Below, piece by piece: positions 10,589 through 19,496 of a stretch of 43,450 bases of DNA. The stretch is from Ponticaulis sp. (GTDB taxonomy: Bacteria; Pseudomonadota; Alphaproteobacteria; Caulobacterales; Hyphomonadaceae): NCBI GenBank assembly GCA_002701295.1, contig NZUJ01000043.1, positions 1 to 43,450 of the forward strand, in the 5' to 3' direction. Made by a program: the position numbers and the translations under genes. Positions within the stretch are counted from its first letter, which is position 1. Every line of letters starts with the position of its first letter. Under the pieces are notes generated by a model. It was not told the DNA's origin. It worked only from the letters and a program-made list of their open reading frames with translations, and searched no databases.

Positions 10589-11307
10589 TCAATCCGGTCA
10601 GCAAGCGCTAAAACCTTTTGCTGCAAACGGGCTTCGCCGGCAATGAAGCCCGTCCAAACCTTCCATCGCTTCGCGAGGCCCGTAGTTGGTTTGCGCGAAA
10701 GCCAGTCTGGCAAGAGATTGAATATCGAGAGCAATGGCCAGACCCGCTCCGGACAGCTCACGACGACTTCAGCAAATTCTCTCAGTTGGTCTGTCGACGC
10801 ATGATGATGTTCTTTGACATCAGTGAACGCATAGAGCGCCCCGAGCGTGTCACCATGAGAACGCGCAAAGTCCTTTTCGCCCAGCCCAATCAGTAATGCC
10901 GAAAACAGTTTTCCGTGATCAAAGGCAATGGTCCCATTTTTCAGGTTCAGAAAAGCTTGTTCCCTAGATGCTACAAGCTGATCCAGTACGGCTGATAGAG
11001 ACTTCGTATTTCGATCAAGAAAGGGCTTCAGAAGCATCGCTTCCGACTGGAGCTGATCCGGAGGCGTTACTGCCAGCGTTTCCAACTGATCGCTCCACCA
11101 CTGATAACGGATTTGACCAATCATGGGCTCACTGACACTGGCAGCAATGCGCAGGAGCTCACCATCGAACCCAAGAACCGCTTCAGCAATCTCACGGTCG
11201 GGTTCGGCAAGGAACCGCGTCCCCAGCCAAAGCGTTTCATGGTGACGTCGGGCCAATCTTCGCAAACGGATATAATTTTCTGGCGTGTTGCGCTTGGTCT
11301 CAGGCAT
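10576..11307 (-). CDS. Squalene/phytoene synthase-like protein, probably non-catalytic
   Basis: The segment [18 protein letters not shown] matches the most conserved block of the squalene/phytoene synthase superfamily, and [10 protein letters not shown] and LPDWLSRKP fit its later helices. The two aspartate-rich motifs that bind prenyl diphosphate and magnesium in true synthases are not visible. The closest known relatives in character are the NDUFAF6-type proteins, which assist respiratory complex I in mitochondria. The gene lies beside trmFO and the sec genes, with no carotenoid or hopanoid gene nearby. The start is uncertain: I chose ATG at 11307 (243 residues). An ATG at 11349 would add 14 residues but would crowd the sodB promoter; neither has a good ribosome site. 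Confidence 0.8.
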   Translation of the reverse strand: MPETKRNTPENYIRLRRLARRHHETLWLGTRFLAEPDREIAEAVLGFDGELLRIAASVSEPMIGQIRYQWWSDQLETLAVTPPDQLQSEAMLLKPFLDRNTKSLSAVLDQLVASREQAFLNLKNGTIAFDHGKLFSALLIGLGEKDFARSHGDTLGALYAFTDVKEHHHASTDQLREFAEVVVSCPERVWPLLSIFNLLPDWLSRKPTTGLAKRWKVWTGFIAGEARLQQKVLALADRIDQAG

Positions 11308-11375
11308 GAAGCATACAATATAGCCGATATGCCATTTGGCGAATACCAATGTGGCTGAACAAAAAGGAGTTATTC

Positions 11376-11984
11376 ATGGCTTTTGATCTTCCGAGCCTTC
11401 CCTATTCTCGTGACGCACTGTCTCCCCATATTTCAGAAGAAACTTTGAACTTCCATTATGGCAAACACCATCAGGCATATGTGACTAATCTCAACAAGCT
11501 GATTGATGGTGGTCCTATGGCAGATGCAGGCCTGGAAGACATCATTAAAGATGCTGCTGGCGACCCATCTAAAGCCGGTGTTTTCAACAACGCTGCACAA
11601 GTCTGGAACCACACATTTTACTGGCACTCCATGAAGCCAGGTGGCGGCGGCGCACCGACCGGCAAAATCGCAGAACTGATTGATCGCGACTTCGGTTCTT
11701 ACGACGCCTTCAAAGAAGCCTTCTCAACAGCTGGCGCAACACAGTTCGGTTCTGGCTGGGCCTGGCTGGTTCTCGAATCCGACGGCAAACTGGCTGTGCA
11801 CAAAACGCCAAATGCGGAAACACCGCTGACCATTGAAGGCGCTACACCACTCCTGACAATGGACGTCTGGGAGCACGCTTACTATCTCGATTTCCAGAAT
11901 GCGCGTCCAAAGTATATCGAGACTTTCCTCGATGAACTCGTGAACTGGGACTTCGCAAACCAGAATCTCGCTGACGCTGGTTAG
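11376..11984 (+). CDS. sodB: Superoxide dismutase, iron type
   Basis: Converts superoxide to oxygen and hydrogen peroxide in the cytoplasm. Metal ligands are visible at H27 (NFHYGKHH), H79 (QVWNHTFYWH), D163 and H167 (DVWEHAYY). Gln75, in the NNAAQVWNH segment, is the outer-sphere residue position typical of the Fe-dependent group. Length 202 residues is normal. The start is ATG 11376, 6 bases after an AAGGAG ribosome site; the in-frame ATG at 11349 would add nine residues without a ribosome site. It is transcribed alone and ends at a strong terminator. It lies between secF and the synthase-like gene, both on the other strand. Metal preference (Fe or cambialistic) is inferred from sequence only. 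Confidence 0.97.
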   Translation: MAFDLPSLPYSRDALSPHISEETLNFHYGKHHQAYVTNLNKLIDGGPMADAGLEDIIKDAAGDPSKAGVFNNAAQVWNHTFYWHSMKPGGGGAPTGKIAELIDRDFGSYDAFKEAFSTAGATQFGSGWAWLVLESDGKLAVHKTPNAETPLTIEGATPLLTMDVWEHAYYLDFQNARPKYIETFLDELVNWDFANQNLADAG

Positions 11985-12013
11985 GTCAGTCAGCAAAGAG
12001 ATCTGAAGAAATC

Positions 12014-12043
12014 AAACCCCGCCAATCACTTGGCGGGGTTTTC
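12014..12043. terminator. Bidirectional rho-independent terminator, sodB / secF
   Basis: A perfect 9-base-pair stem (CCCCGCCAA at 12017-12025 with TTGGCGGGG at 12030-12038) encloses a 4-base loop. It is preceded by AAA and followed by TTTTC. It lies 30 bases after the sodB stop and 19 bases from the secF stop on the opposite strand, so it can serve both convergent genes. Confidence 0.9.
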
Positions 12044-12056
12044 TTATTCAGGAAAT

Positions 12057-13085
12057 TCAGGAGAAGGCTTCTTCAGGCTTCACTTTGTCCGCGTCTCGCT
12101 TGAGGCCTGTATGCAGAAGCAGTGCCGACGCCACGAAGATGGACGAATAGGTTCCAACCGCAACGCCCCAGATCAGAGCGAAGGAGAACCCTCTCAGCAC
12201 TTCGCCGCCTAATACATAGATGGATACAAGCGCCAGAAGTGTCGTTCCAGACGTCAGCAAGGTCCGGGACAAAGTCTTGTTAAGCGCCATGTTGATCACA
12301 TCTGACAGCTTCATTTTCTTGTATTTTCGAAGCTCCTCACGAACACGGTCATAAACAACCACTGTGTCGTTCATCGAGTAGCCGATAATCGTCAGAAGCG
12401 CAGCAATCGTGGTTAGGTCGAAGTCGATCTGAAGGAATGAGAAAACACCAATGGTCAGCACAACGTCATGAACAAGCGCCATAACCGCACCGATCGAAAA
12501 CGCCACCTGGAATCGGAACCAGATGTACGTCAGCATGAATAGCAGCGACACAACCAGTGCAGTGATACCTGCGCGGAACAGTTCACCCGAAACACGCGGT
12601 CCCACGCTTTCTTTCCTGAGAACTTCCCAATAGGTCTCGCTTCCTTCTGCACCGGGCGGATAGGCTTCTTCCAGCGCATCGATAAAACGCTGAGCCTCAT
12701 CGCCCTGTGTGATAGATACGACTTCCGTACCGGCAGCCGCATCCGTTGCTGCCTCTTCAGATTCTGCAGGTTCGACCGGATCAGGCAAAGCAGCCTTGAT
12801 CAGAAAGGCTTCTGTTGGATTTGCCCCTGTGCCCATAGCCTCACTGACGTTCGGCACTTTGAGCTCAAGCTCATTCGCCAGATCCCGGATATCTGAGATA
12901 TCCGCACCCGGCGGCTTGGTTACTTCAACCAGCATTCCGCCAGCAAAGTCGATACCGAGGTTCAAGCCCTTTATGGGAATCAGAACAATCGATGCGGCAA
13001 GCGCCACTGCTGACAAGGCAAACGCAATGTAGCGCAATTTCATAAAGTCGAGTTTGGTCTCGATCGGGAGACGTTTCATAAGCAT
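12057..13085 (-). CDS. secF: Protein translocase subunit SecF
   Basis: Inner-membrane partner of SecD; uses the proton gradient to complete export through SecYEG. The N-terminal membrane segment precedes the family signature GIDFAGGMLVEV. A periplasmic domain follows, then five membrane segments in the second half with the conserved YSMNDTVVVYDRVRE motif and LSRTLLTSGTT. An acidic, Ala-rich stretch near residues 105-125 (EPAESEEAATDAAAGTE) lengthens the periplasmic part. It has 342 residues. It starts 10 bases after secD, with an AGGAGA ribosome site, and closes the yajC-secD-secF operon. Confidence 0.98.
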   Translation of the reverse strand: MLMKRLPIETKLDFMKLRYIAFALSAVALAASIVLIPIKGLNLGIDFAGGMLVEVTKPPGADISDIRDLANELELKVPNVSEAMGTGANPTEAFLIKAALPDPVEPAESEEAATDAAAGTEVVSITQGDEAQRFIDALEEAYPPGAEGSETYWEVLRKESVGPRVSGELFRAGITALVVSLLFMLTYIWFRFQVAFSIGAVMALVHDVVLTIGVFSFLQIDFDLTTIAALLTIIGYSMNDTVVVYDRVREELRKYKKMKLSDVINMALNKTLSRTLLTSGTTLLALVSIYVLGGEVLRGFSFALIWGVAVGTYSSIFVASALLLHTGLKRDADKVKPEEAFS

Positions 13086-13095
13086 GTGAGGTCTC

Positions 13096-14703
13096 CTAAA
13101 TCGGCAGTTTCTTTGGACGCACGCCGCGCAGGTACATCACAGTGAACCAACGCGTCACGACGAACGCAGTGAAAACGGATGTAAAGATACCGATGGCCAG
13201 CGTGACGGCGAAGCCTTTCACCGGACCGGAGCCCAGTGTGTACAGCACAGCGGCAGCAAGCAATGTGGTGATGTTTGCATCCAAAATTGTCGACAATGCC
13301 TGCTGATAACCGACATCGACGGCCGACAATGGTGATCGTCCGTTCCGGGATTCTTCCCTGATCCGTTCGAACACAAGTACGTTCGCATCAACCGCCATAC
13401 CAATTGTCAGGATAATACCCGCAATACCCGGCAGAGTGAGCGTCGCCCCAAGGCCTGTCAGCACACCAAAAATCAGTAGAATGTTCGCAAACAGAGACCC
13501 AACGGCAAAAACACCGAAGAGCCCGTAGGCAATGAGCATGAAAATAGCCACTAGGACCAGGCCAATGAGCGAGGCCATTGCACCCGCTTCGATTGAATCT
13601 GCGCCCAGCGTTGGTCCGACAAGACGCTCTTGTTCAACCCTCACATCAGCAGGAAGCGCACCTGCCTGAATGATTGTCGCCAATTCTTCTGCGGATTCCC
13701 GAGTGAATTGACCTTCAATCATGCCTGAACCGCCAAGAATTGCAGAACGGATAACCGGTGCCGATTGCGACACACCGTCGAGCACGATCGCAAAGCGCTT
13801 TCCCCGGTTGGCAGCCGTTGCATCACCGAAAAGTTTGGCGCCGCGCGTGTTGAGCGTAAACTCAACAATCGGGTTATTGTTTTCCGGGTGAAATCCCTGT
13901 TGTGCGCTCCGGACCATATCACCTTCGATGATCGGATCGGTACTGATCAACAATTGCTCGCCCGTGATGGATGGGATGATCGCATAGCCGAGACGTGGTC
14001 TGCCCGTACGAAGCGCATCCTGAACAATCGTCGGATTGTCTTCCACAAGGTTCAGTGTGAGCTCGCCGGGCTGTTCGATGATGCGTTTCAGTCGTTCAGG
14101 GTCACTCTCGCCTGGCGCCTCAACGATGATATCCGTTTCACCCTGTGGCTGGACTGAAATCTCACCAATACCATTCGGGTCAAGACGCGGGCCAAGCTTG
14201 GAAATGGTCTGCTTGGTCGCATCAGTGCGGATTTCGTCGATCTTGTCTGAGGTAAATCGAATTTCGACTTCGCCACCCGGTGCTTGGTTTACACGGATAC
14301 TGGCTGCGCCCAGCGGGCCGCCAATCGGTTCGTTCAATCCCCTCATCAAACTGATCGCGGGATCAATCATTTCCGGCGTACGCGGCTTAAACAGAACTGA
14401 CTCGCCGTCAACGCGAAGACCCGTATAGACGATACGGTCATCTCCTCTCGTAGACTGCAGACGAGACCGAACATCGCGCAGCAGATCATTCAGCTGTTTG
14501 GTGACGGACTTGTCGGAGTCAACAGAAAGGAGAAATGATACGCCTCCCTGAAGGTCGAGGCCAAGTTTCGCAGGCGATGAAGGAAGAAAACCAGGCAGGC
14601 TCTCCCGCTGCTTCTCGCTCAGAACATTCGGTAAAGCGAACAATGCACCCATCAGCGTGACGAGAACAATGAGGATCACTTTCCAGGGAGGGAATTGTAA
14701 CAT
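13096..14703 (-). CDS. secD: Protein translocase subunit SecD
   Basis: Inner-membrane SecDF component that pulls exported proteins across the membrane from the periplasmic side. It has one N-terminal membrane segment (VILIVLVTLMGALFALPNVL) and the signature LGLDLQGGVSFLLSVD near residues 45-62. The large periplasmic domain follows, then the membrane half with GMAVDANVLVFERIREE, where the conserved Asp takes part in proton passage. Length 535 residues fits the alphaproteobacterial form, which lacks the longer insert of some SecDs. The ribosome site is AAGGGC. It follows yajC by 9 bases. Confidence 0.98.
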   Translation of the reverse strand: MLQFPPWKVILIVLVTLMGALFALPNVLSEKQRESLPGFLPSSPAKLGLDLQGGVSFLLSVDSDKSVTKQLNDLLRDVRSRLQSTRGDDRIVYTGLRVDGESVLFKPRTPEMIDPAISLMRGLNEPIGGPLGAASIRVNQAPGGEVEIRFTSDKIDEIRTDATKQTISKLGPRLDPNGIGEISVQPQGETDIIVEAPGESDPERLKRIIEQPGELTLNLVEDNPTIVQDALRTGRPRLGYAIIPSITGEQLLISTDPIIEGDMVRSAQQGFHPENNNPIVEFTLNTRGAKLFGDATAANRGKRFAIVLDGVSQSAPVIRSAILGGSGMIEGQFTRESAEELATIIQAGALPADVRVEQERLVGPTLGADSIEAGAMASLIGLVLVAIFMLIAYGLFGVFAVGSLFANILLIFGVLTGLGATLTLPGIAGIILTIGMAVDANVLVFERIREESRNGRSPLSAVDVGYQQALSTILDANITTLLAAAVLYTLGSGPVKGFAVTLAIGIFTSVFTAFVVTRWFTVMYLRGVRPKKLPI

Positions 14704-14712
14704 GGATTGCCC

Positions 14713-15060
14713 TTAGGACTTTTTCTCGTCTGCAGCAGGCGCAACTTTTGCCGCGCCGTCTTTACCACGAATGTCGATGACCATGCTTCGCAGAACCCGG
14801 ATCTCAGAATCGCCGAGGTTCAGACGAACTTCATCATCACCAATCTGAGTGATTTTTCCGATCAGACCGCCTGAGGTGACAACCCAGTCATTCTTTTTCA
14901 GATTATCCAGCATTTCGCGATGGCGTTTGCGCTGCTGCTGCTGAGGACGAATAAGCAGGAAGTACATAATGGCTGCCATTGCGCCGAACGGCAGAATAAG
15001 GCCGGTAAAAATATTCGACCCGGCCCCGGCGCCGGCGGTAAGCGTGATTGTGTCGAGCAT
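14713..15060 (-). CDS. yajC: Preprotein translocase accessory subunit YajC
   Basis: Small single-pass inner-membrane protein that binds SecDF. A membrane segment (about residues 17-37, FTGLILPFGAMAAIMYFLLI) is followed by the family's RPQQQQ motif, then the soluble domain with DWVVTSGGLIGKI. It has 115 residues and a Lys/Ala-rich tail. First gene of the yajC-secD-secF operon. In relatives I would expect an M23 peptidase gene between it and pcm; here there are only 82 bases. Confidence 0.97.
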   Translation of the reverse strand: MLDTITLTAGAGAGSNIFTGLILPFGAMAAIMYFLLIRPQQQQRKRHREMLDNLKKNDWVVTSGGLIGKITQIGDDEVRLNLGDSEIRVLRSMVIDIRGKDGAAKVAPAADEKKS

Positions 15061-15142
15061 GGTTCATCCCGTGTGAATCAAAAACTGAAGGCGGAGCTAT
15101 ACTTGGGAGGCGTGCATTTGGCAAACAAGCCAGAACCGCAAA

Positions 15143-15808
15143 TTATAGCTCTTTTGCGACACCTTCTGCGATATGCAGAAATTGCGAGGGCCCCATCGTC
15201 TCAGACTGAACTGATCCATCGCTGTTTTTCGTGAGGCGGACCATATGTTGATCTTCATTGGTTCCAACAGGAAGGATCATAATTCCCCCGGCTTTCAGCT
15301 GATTGACCCAAACCTCAGGCACGTCTTCTGCGGCACAGGTGGAAATGATCCGATCAAAAGGCGCAGATGCTGCCCAGCCAAGATTCCCATCGGCACATTG
15401 GCTCACAATATTTTGCAAACCGAGAGACGAGAACCTCTTGCGCGCGGCGTAGAGAAGCGTCCGGTATCGTTCAATCGTATAAACCCGCTTGGACAGTTTT
15501 GAAATCAGGGCTGTCGCATAGCCTGTTCCAGTTCCAATCTCGAGAACCGTAAGGCTGGCCTGTTCGCCCAACTTAAGTGCATCAATCATGTCAGCGACTA
15601 TTGATGGCCGTGAAATTGTCTGACCACACGCAATTGGGAGCGCAATGTTTTCAAACGCATATTCCGTGAGGTCCGCCGGGATAAAAACGTCTCGCGGCAG
15701 CGATTCAACCGCGTTCAACAGACGCGTATCAGTTATGCCGGACTGCCTCAGTTCCAGAATGAGGCGCATGACTTCAAATGGATCTTTGTCGTGACCAGCC
15801 TGATCCAC
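15143..15808 (-). CDS. pcm: Protein-L-isoaspartate O-methyltransferase
   Basis: Methylates isoaspartyl residues in aged proteins with S-adenosylmethionine so that they can revert to aspartate. The substrate loop CGQTISRPSIVADM is intact, and the SAM site VLEIGTGTGYATALIS is canonical. The post-motif LKAGGIMILPVG is also present. It has 221 residues. The start is a GTG at 15806-15808 placed directly after the surE TGA, suggesting translational coupling; an internal ATG (residue 14) would remove the conserved N-terminal helix. A second, degenerate family member lies at 31707. Confidence 0.95.
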   Translation of the reverse strand: MDQAGHDKDPFEVMRLILELRQSGITDTRLLNAVESLPRDVFIPADLTEYAFENIALPIACGQTISRPSIVADMIDALKLGEQASLTVLEIGTGTGYATALISKLSKRVYTIERYRTLLYAARKRFSSLGLQNIVSQCADGNLGWAASAPFDRIISTCAAEDVPEVWVNQLKAGGIMILPVGTNEDQHMVRLTKNSDGSVQSETMGPSQFLHIAEGVAKEL

Positions 15809-16585
15809 TCAGCGTCCCCATGCCTCAATCGAAAGTGACTGAAGCGACTTTAACGTATCGTCATGGGTCAGGTCTACATGAAGCGGACTAACGGAGATAC
15901 GTCCTTCATAAATTGCACGAAGATCAGTCCCTTCAGGCGGATTTGACAGCTTTCCTCGATACCCAAGCCAATAATAGCTGTCCCCGCGCAGATCTTCTCT
16001 TTGCTCAGCTGCGATAATATTTTCGTCTCGGAAGCCTTGTCGGGTGAACTCAACACCGTCGATGTCGTCAGGCAACCGATCAGGGAAATTGACATTCATG
16101 ATGACGTCGTCTGGCCACGTAATATTCAACAGGGGTGAAATCACTCTGGCGCCCCAATGTCTGGCTGTTTCCCATGGCAGGGAGCCTTTGTGCCGGAAGC
16201 CGCGCGACTGACTTAGCGCAATCGATCTGACGCCATGTTGCATGCCGCACATGGCACCAGCGACCGTTCCTGAATAGGTCGTATCTTCTGCGATATTCTG
16301 CCCTCTGTTCACACCAGACAGGACAAGGTCCGGTTTGGCGCCGTCCACCAACTCCATAAGACCCAACAAGACGCAGTCCGTTGGCGTGCCGCGAACGGCA
16401 AATCTGCGATCATCAAGTTCGCGAACTCGAATGGGATCTGTCAGCGTGACAGCTCGGGACTTGCCAGATTGTTCGACTTCTGGTGCGACGATCCAGATGT
16501 CGTCCGAAAGTTCTCGTGCGATATCTTCCAACACTGATAGGCCTTCAGCATGAATGCCATCGTCATTGGTCAGGAGAATACGCAT
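15809..16585 (-). CDS. surE: 5'/3'-nucleotidase SurE
   Basis: Metal-dependent phosphatase acting on nucleoside monophosphates. It begins with the canonical [10 protein letters not shown], where D8 and D9 bind the divalent metal. The other metal and catalytic segments are QSGKSRAVT (Ser39 region), SGVNRGQN (Asn92 region) and [10 protein letters not shown]. It has 258 residues. The start is ATG 16585, whose A is shared with the serS stop (TGATG); an upstream in-frame TTG would add only one residue. The serS-surE-pcm chain is contiguous, and surE beside pcm is a common arrangement in proteobacteria. Confidence 0.97.
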   Translation of the reverse strand: MRILLTNDDGIHAEGLSVLEDIARELSDDIWIVAPEVEQSGKSRAVTLTDPIRVRELDDRRFAVRGTPTDCVLLGLMELVDGAKPDLVLSGVNRGQNIAEDTTYSGTVAGAMCGMQHGVRSIALSQSRGFRHKGSLPWETARHWGARVISPLLNITWPDDVIMNVNFPDRLPDDIDGVEFTRQGFRDENIIAAEQREDLRGDSYYWLGYRGKLSNPPEGTDLRAIYEGRISVSPLHVDLTHDDTLKSLQSLSIEAWGR

Positions 16586-17904
16586 CAAGCCTGGCTTTCA
16601 ATTCGGTCCATGCCACCAAGATATGGCCGCAGAACCGCAGGCACTGTGACTGAACCATCTTCATTCTGATAGTTTTCCACCACAGCCACCAGGGTTCGTC
16701 CGACGGCGAGACCCGACCCATTCAGCGTATGAACAAATTCAGGTTTCTTTTCGCCTTTCCGCCGAAATTTGGCGTCCATTCGTCGGGCCTGAAAATCACC
16801 ACACGTCGAGCAGGAAGAGATTTCACGATACGTATTCTGACTTGGAAGCCAGACTTCGAGGTCGTATGTGCGCCGCGCACCTGCACCCATGTCGCCGGAA
16901 GATAGTTTCATCACGCGATATGGCAGTTCAAGCTTCTGGAGCACTGCTTCGGCGCAACCTGTCATGCGTTCCAACTCAGCATCACTGTCTTCGGGTTTCG
17001 TGATCGATACGAGTTCGACCTTGTTGAACTGATGAAGGCGGATCATGCCTTTTGTGTCTCGCCCTGCACTCCCCGCTTCGGAACGGAAGCATGGCGTGTG
17101 CCCGGTCATACGGACAGGAAGTGCGCTTTCATCAAGAATGGTTTCGCGAACAAGGTTGGTCAGAGACACTTCTGCAGTTGGAATGAGATAATGCCCTGCT
17201 GTTGTCTGGAATAGCTCTTCGCCGAACTTTGGGAGCTGCCCTGTTCCAAACAATGCGCGATCCTGAACCAGCAAGGGTGGGCTTACTTCAGTGTAGCCAT
17301 GTTCTTCAGTTTGAAGGTCCAGCATAAATGCCGCCAGTGCGCGCTCCAGTTTCGCAAGAGGCCCCTTCAGGGCCACGAATCGCGCGCCAGACATGGCAAC
17401 AGCAGCTTCAAAGTCCATTTGTGGGCCGGCATTTACAGTGTCGAGATTCTCGCCAATCTGGTCATGCGATTTTGGATCGAAAGCATAATTCTGGGCTGCC
17501 CCCCAACGGCGAACTTCCACATTTTCTTCTTCACCCTCGCCGAGCGGCACGTCTTCATAAGGAAGGTTGGGCAAGGATGCGAGAATAGCATCTCGCTCGC
17601 TTTGAGCCTGCTCTTCTGCAGCACCGGCTGTCTCAATCGTGCTCTTGGCGTCAGCGACGGCAGCCATAAGGCGTTGCGCTTCGGCTTCATCGCCAGTCGC
17701 TTTCGCCTTGCCAATCAACTTGGACGACTGGTTACGAACAGTTTCGGCTTCCTGTTTTCTGCCGACGGCGTCGCGAACCTTAGCGTCCAGATCCAGAATC
17801 AGCGCCGACCATGCCTGCCCTGTTTCTGGCAGAGGATAAAAGCGACGCTTCAGCGCCTGATCAAACGCTTCCGGATTATCCCGGATCAACCGAATATCGT
17901 GCAT
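16585..17904 (-). CDS. serS: Serine--tRNA ligase
   Basis: Class II synthetase that charges tRNA-Ser (and tRNA-Sec where present). The N-terminal coiled-coil arm spans about residues 30-110 ([18 protein letters not shown] onward). Motif 2 is [19 protein letters not shown], and the serine-site segment is [23 protein letters not shown] and motif 3 ([19 protein letters not shown]) complete the active site. Length 439 residues is normal. It lies downstream of tatC and is joined to surE by a one-base overlap. Confidence 0.98.
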   Translation of the reverse strand: MHDIRLIRDNPEAFDQALKRRFYPLPETGQAWSALILDLDAKVRDAVGRKQEAETVRNQSSKLIGKAKATGDEAEAQRLMAAVADAKSTIETAGAAEEQAQSERDAILASLPNLPYEDVPLGEGEEENVEVRRWGAAQNYAFDPKSHDQIGENLDTVNAGPQMDFEAAVAMSGARFVALKGPLAKLERALAAFMLDLQTEEHGYTEVSPPLLVQDRALFGTGQLPKFGEELFQTTAGHYLIPTAEVSLTNLVRETILDESALPVRMTGHTPCFRSEAGSAGRDTKGMIRLHQFNKVELVSITKPEDSDAELERMTGCAEAVLQKLELPYRVMKLSSGDMGAGARRTYDLEVWLPSQNTYREISSCSTCGDFQARRMDAKFRRKGEKKPEFVHTLNGSGLAVGRTLVAVVENYQNEDGSVTVPAVLRPYLGGMDRIESQA

Positions 17905-17972
17905 GTCAGCAAACCTGTGGATTGGACTTTCAATCTGATAGGCGCCTGATTAACGGGATGCGGTTGTTCCGT

Positions 17973-18797
17973 CTACTCCGCGCTTGCGTTCTCTTCGTCT
18001 TCTCTTTCACGAGCGCGTTCTATGAGAACGACACACCAGATCGAGATCTCGAACAGGATCATAACCGGGATCGCGAGCATGACCTGAGAAATAATGTCTG
18101 GTGGCGTGAAAAACGCAGAAAACGCCAGAATGCCGACAAGCGCGTACTTTCGACCTTTTCTAAGCGTATCGGCTGAAATCAGATCCGCTTTCCCGAGCAG
18201 GCTTACCACGACCGGCAGCTGGAAAGAAAAGCCAAATGCCAACATCAAAGCCATGACTAGTGACAGATACTCAGAGACCCTGATCTGAGATTCAATCCGA
18301 GGGCCTTCCGATCCCAACTGCTCAAAACTCAAAGCAAACCGGGAAATGAGCGGCAGCATCACGACATAGACAAACAATGCGCCGATCGTGAACAGAACCG
18401 GTGCCGCGACCAAAAACGGCAGGAAGGCATGTCGCTCATTTTTATAGAGCCCGGGCGCCACGAATGAGTAGATTTGCCAGGCGATGACCGGAAAGGCCAG
18501 AAAGACACCGGCAAAAAGAGCCAGTTTTAACTGTGCGAAAAACACTTCCATCGGGCCGGTATAGATCAGATTGAACTCTGTATTTCCGAGTTCAATTTCT
18601 GCAACACGAACCAGTGGCTTCAACAGAAGGTTATAAATTGGCTCCGCCTGCCAGAAGCAAAATATCGCCGCAACAATAAGAGCGGCGACTGACCAGATCA
18701 GTCGCGTGCGAAGTTCGCTCAAGTGTTCAAGAAGCGGCGCGCTCGAGCCTTCGACATCGTCGTCTGCGCCGGATTGGCCAATCGATTTATCACTCAC
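17973..18797 (-). CDS. tatC: Sec-independent (twin-arginine) translocase subunit TatC
   Basis: Six-span membrane protein that, with TatB, binds twin-arginine signal peptides. The N-terminal family signature LLEHLSELRTRLIWS (residues 22-36), the FSFQLPVVVSLLG segment and RKYALVGILAFSAFFTPPD near the C-terminal half are all present. It has 274 residues. The start is a GTG at 18795-18797 inside the tatB 3' end, giving an 8-base overlap and likely coupled translation. Confidence 0.98.
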   Translation of the reverse strand: MSDKSIGQSGADDDVEGSSAPLLEHLSELRTRLIWSVAALIVAAIFCFWQAEPIYNLLLKPLVRVAEIELGNTEFNLIYTGPMEVFFAQLKLALFAGVFLAFPVIAWQIYSFVAPGLYKNERHAFLPFLVAAPVLFTIGALFVYVVMLPLISRFALSFEQLGSEGPRIESQIRVSEYLSLVMALMLAFGFSFQLPVVVSLLGKADLISADTLRKGRKYALVGILAFSAFFTPPDIISQVMLAIPVMILFEISIWCVVLIERAREREDEENASAE

Positions 18798-19209
18798 CGG
18801 CAGGTTCTTTCTTCATGGCCGGTTCGGGCGTTTTATCAGAAACAGCTTCAGGTTTCGCCTCTGACGCTTTTGGCTCTGCAGTGTCAGACTTTTTCTCAGT
18901 TTTCTGATCAACCTGATCGCCACTCATCACAGAAGCATTGATCTCACGCTCGGCGGTTTTGAGATCATTCACTGCCTGTTCCAGCTCATTATTCTTTTTG
19001 AGATCCTCAATCTCTTTTCGAAGTTCATCGAGTTCTGCCTGGCGCGCAATATCATCGAACGCACCGCGAAATTCATTCGCCATGCGTTTTGCCTGTCCAA
19101 CCCATTGCCCAATGCGACGCATCATCAGTGGAAGGTCTTTAGGACCAACAACGATCAATGCCGCGATAGCGAGTAGCAGGAACTCAGAAAGTCCGAATTG
19201 AGGAAGCAT
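18790..19209 (-). CDS. tatB: Sec-independent translocase subunit TatB
   Basis: Single-pass protein that forms the signal-peptide receptor with TatC. It has the short N-terminal membrane helix (FGLSEFLLLAIAALIVVGP), the conserved Gly-Pro hinge (VGPKDLP), then an amphipathic helix and a coiled-coil stretch. The last 45 residues are a Lys/Glu/Ala/Pro-rich low-complexity tail. It has 139 residues. No clear ribosome site is seen before the ATG; it follows tatA by 19 bases. Confidence 0.96.
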   Translation of the reverse strand: MLPQFGLSEFLLLAIAALIVVGPKDLPLMMRRIGQWVGQAKRMANEFRGAFDDIARQAELDELRKEIEDLKKNNELEQAVNDLKTAEREINASVMSGDQVDQKTEKKSDTAEPKASEAKPEAVSDKTPEPAMKKEPAGE

Positions 19210-19228
19210 GAGGTGAGACTGTCTGAAA

Positions 19229-19429
19229 TCAGACTTTGTCTTTTTCCGGTGTCACATTGATGGTTTCGCGCTGCTTACCATCTTCATTTTCTTCGTCTTT
19301 GAGCCCTGAACGAAAGCTCTTAATGCCTTTCGCCATGTCGCCCATGATCGCCGAAATTTTACCACGGCCACCAAACAGCAGTAGCGCAACGACAGCGACG
19401 AGCAAGAGTTGCATCCAACCTGGAGCCAT
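19229..19429 (-). CDS. tatA: Sec-independent translocase subunit TatA
   Basis: Pore-forming subunit of the Tat system. The 66 residues hold one membrane helix ([17 protein letters not shown]), the Phe-Gly hinge (LLFGGRGKI) and the amphipathic helix ending [12 protein letters not shown], as in other TatA/E proteins. A strong AAAGGAG ribosome site precedes the ATG. First gene of the tatABC set, with a candidate promoter in the 67-base gap before it. Confidence 0.96.
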   Translation of the reverse strand: MAPGWMQLLLVAVVALLLFGGRGKISAIMGDMAKGIKSFRSGLKDEENEDGKQRETINVTPEKDKV

Positions 19430-19455
19430 AACTGTTTTCTCCTTTACCTCACTCT

Positions 19456-19484
19456 AGAATAAGCAGGTTACAGCTATCCTACAA
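19456..19484 (-). promoter_or_regulatory. Candidate sigma-70-type promoter before tatA
   Basis: On the minus strand TTGTAG (19479-19484) and TATTCT (19456-19461) are separated by 17 bases. That is a reasonable -35/-10 pair about 27 bases before the tatA start. It suggests tatABC can be transcribed separately from the scpB genes upstream. The call rests on motif and spacing only. Confidence 0.35.
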
Positions 19485-19496
19485 TGCACGGAAATG

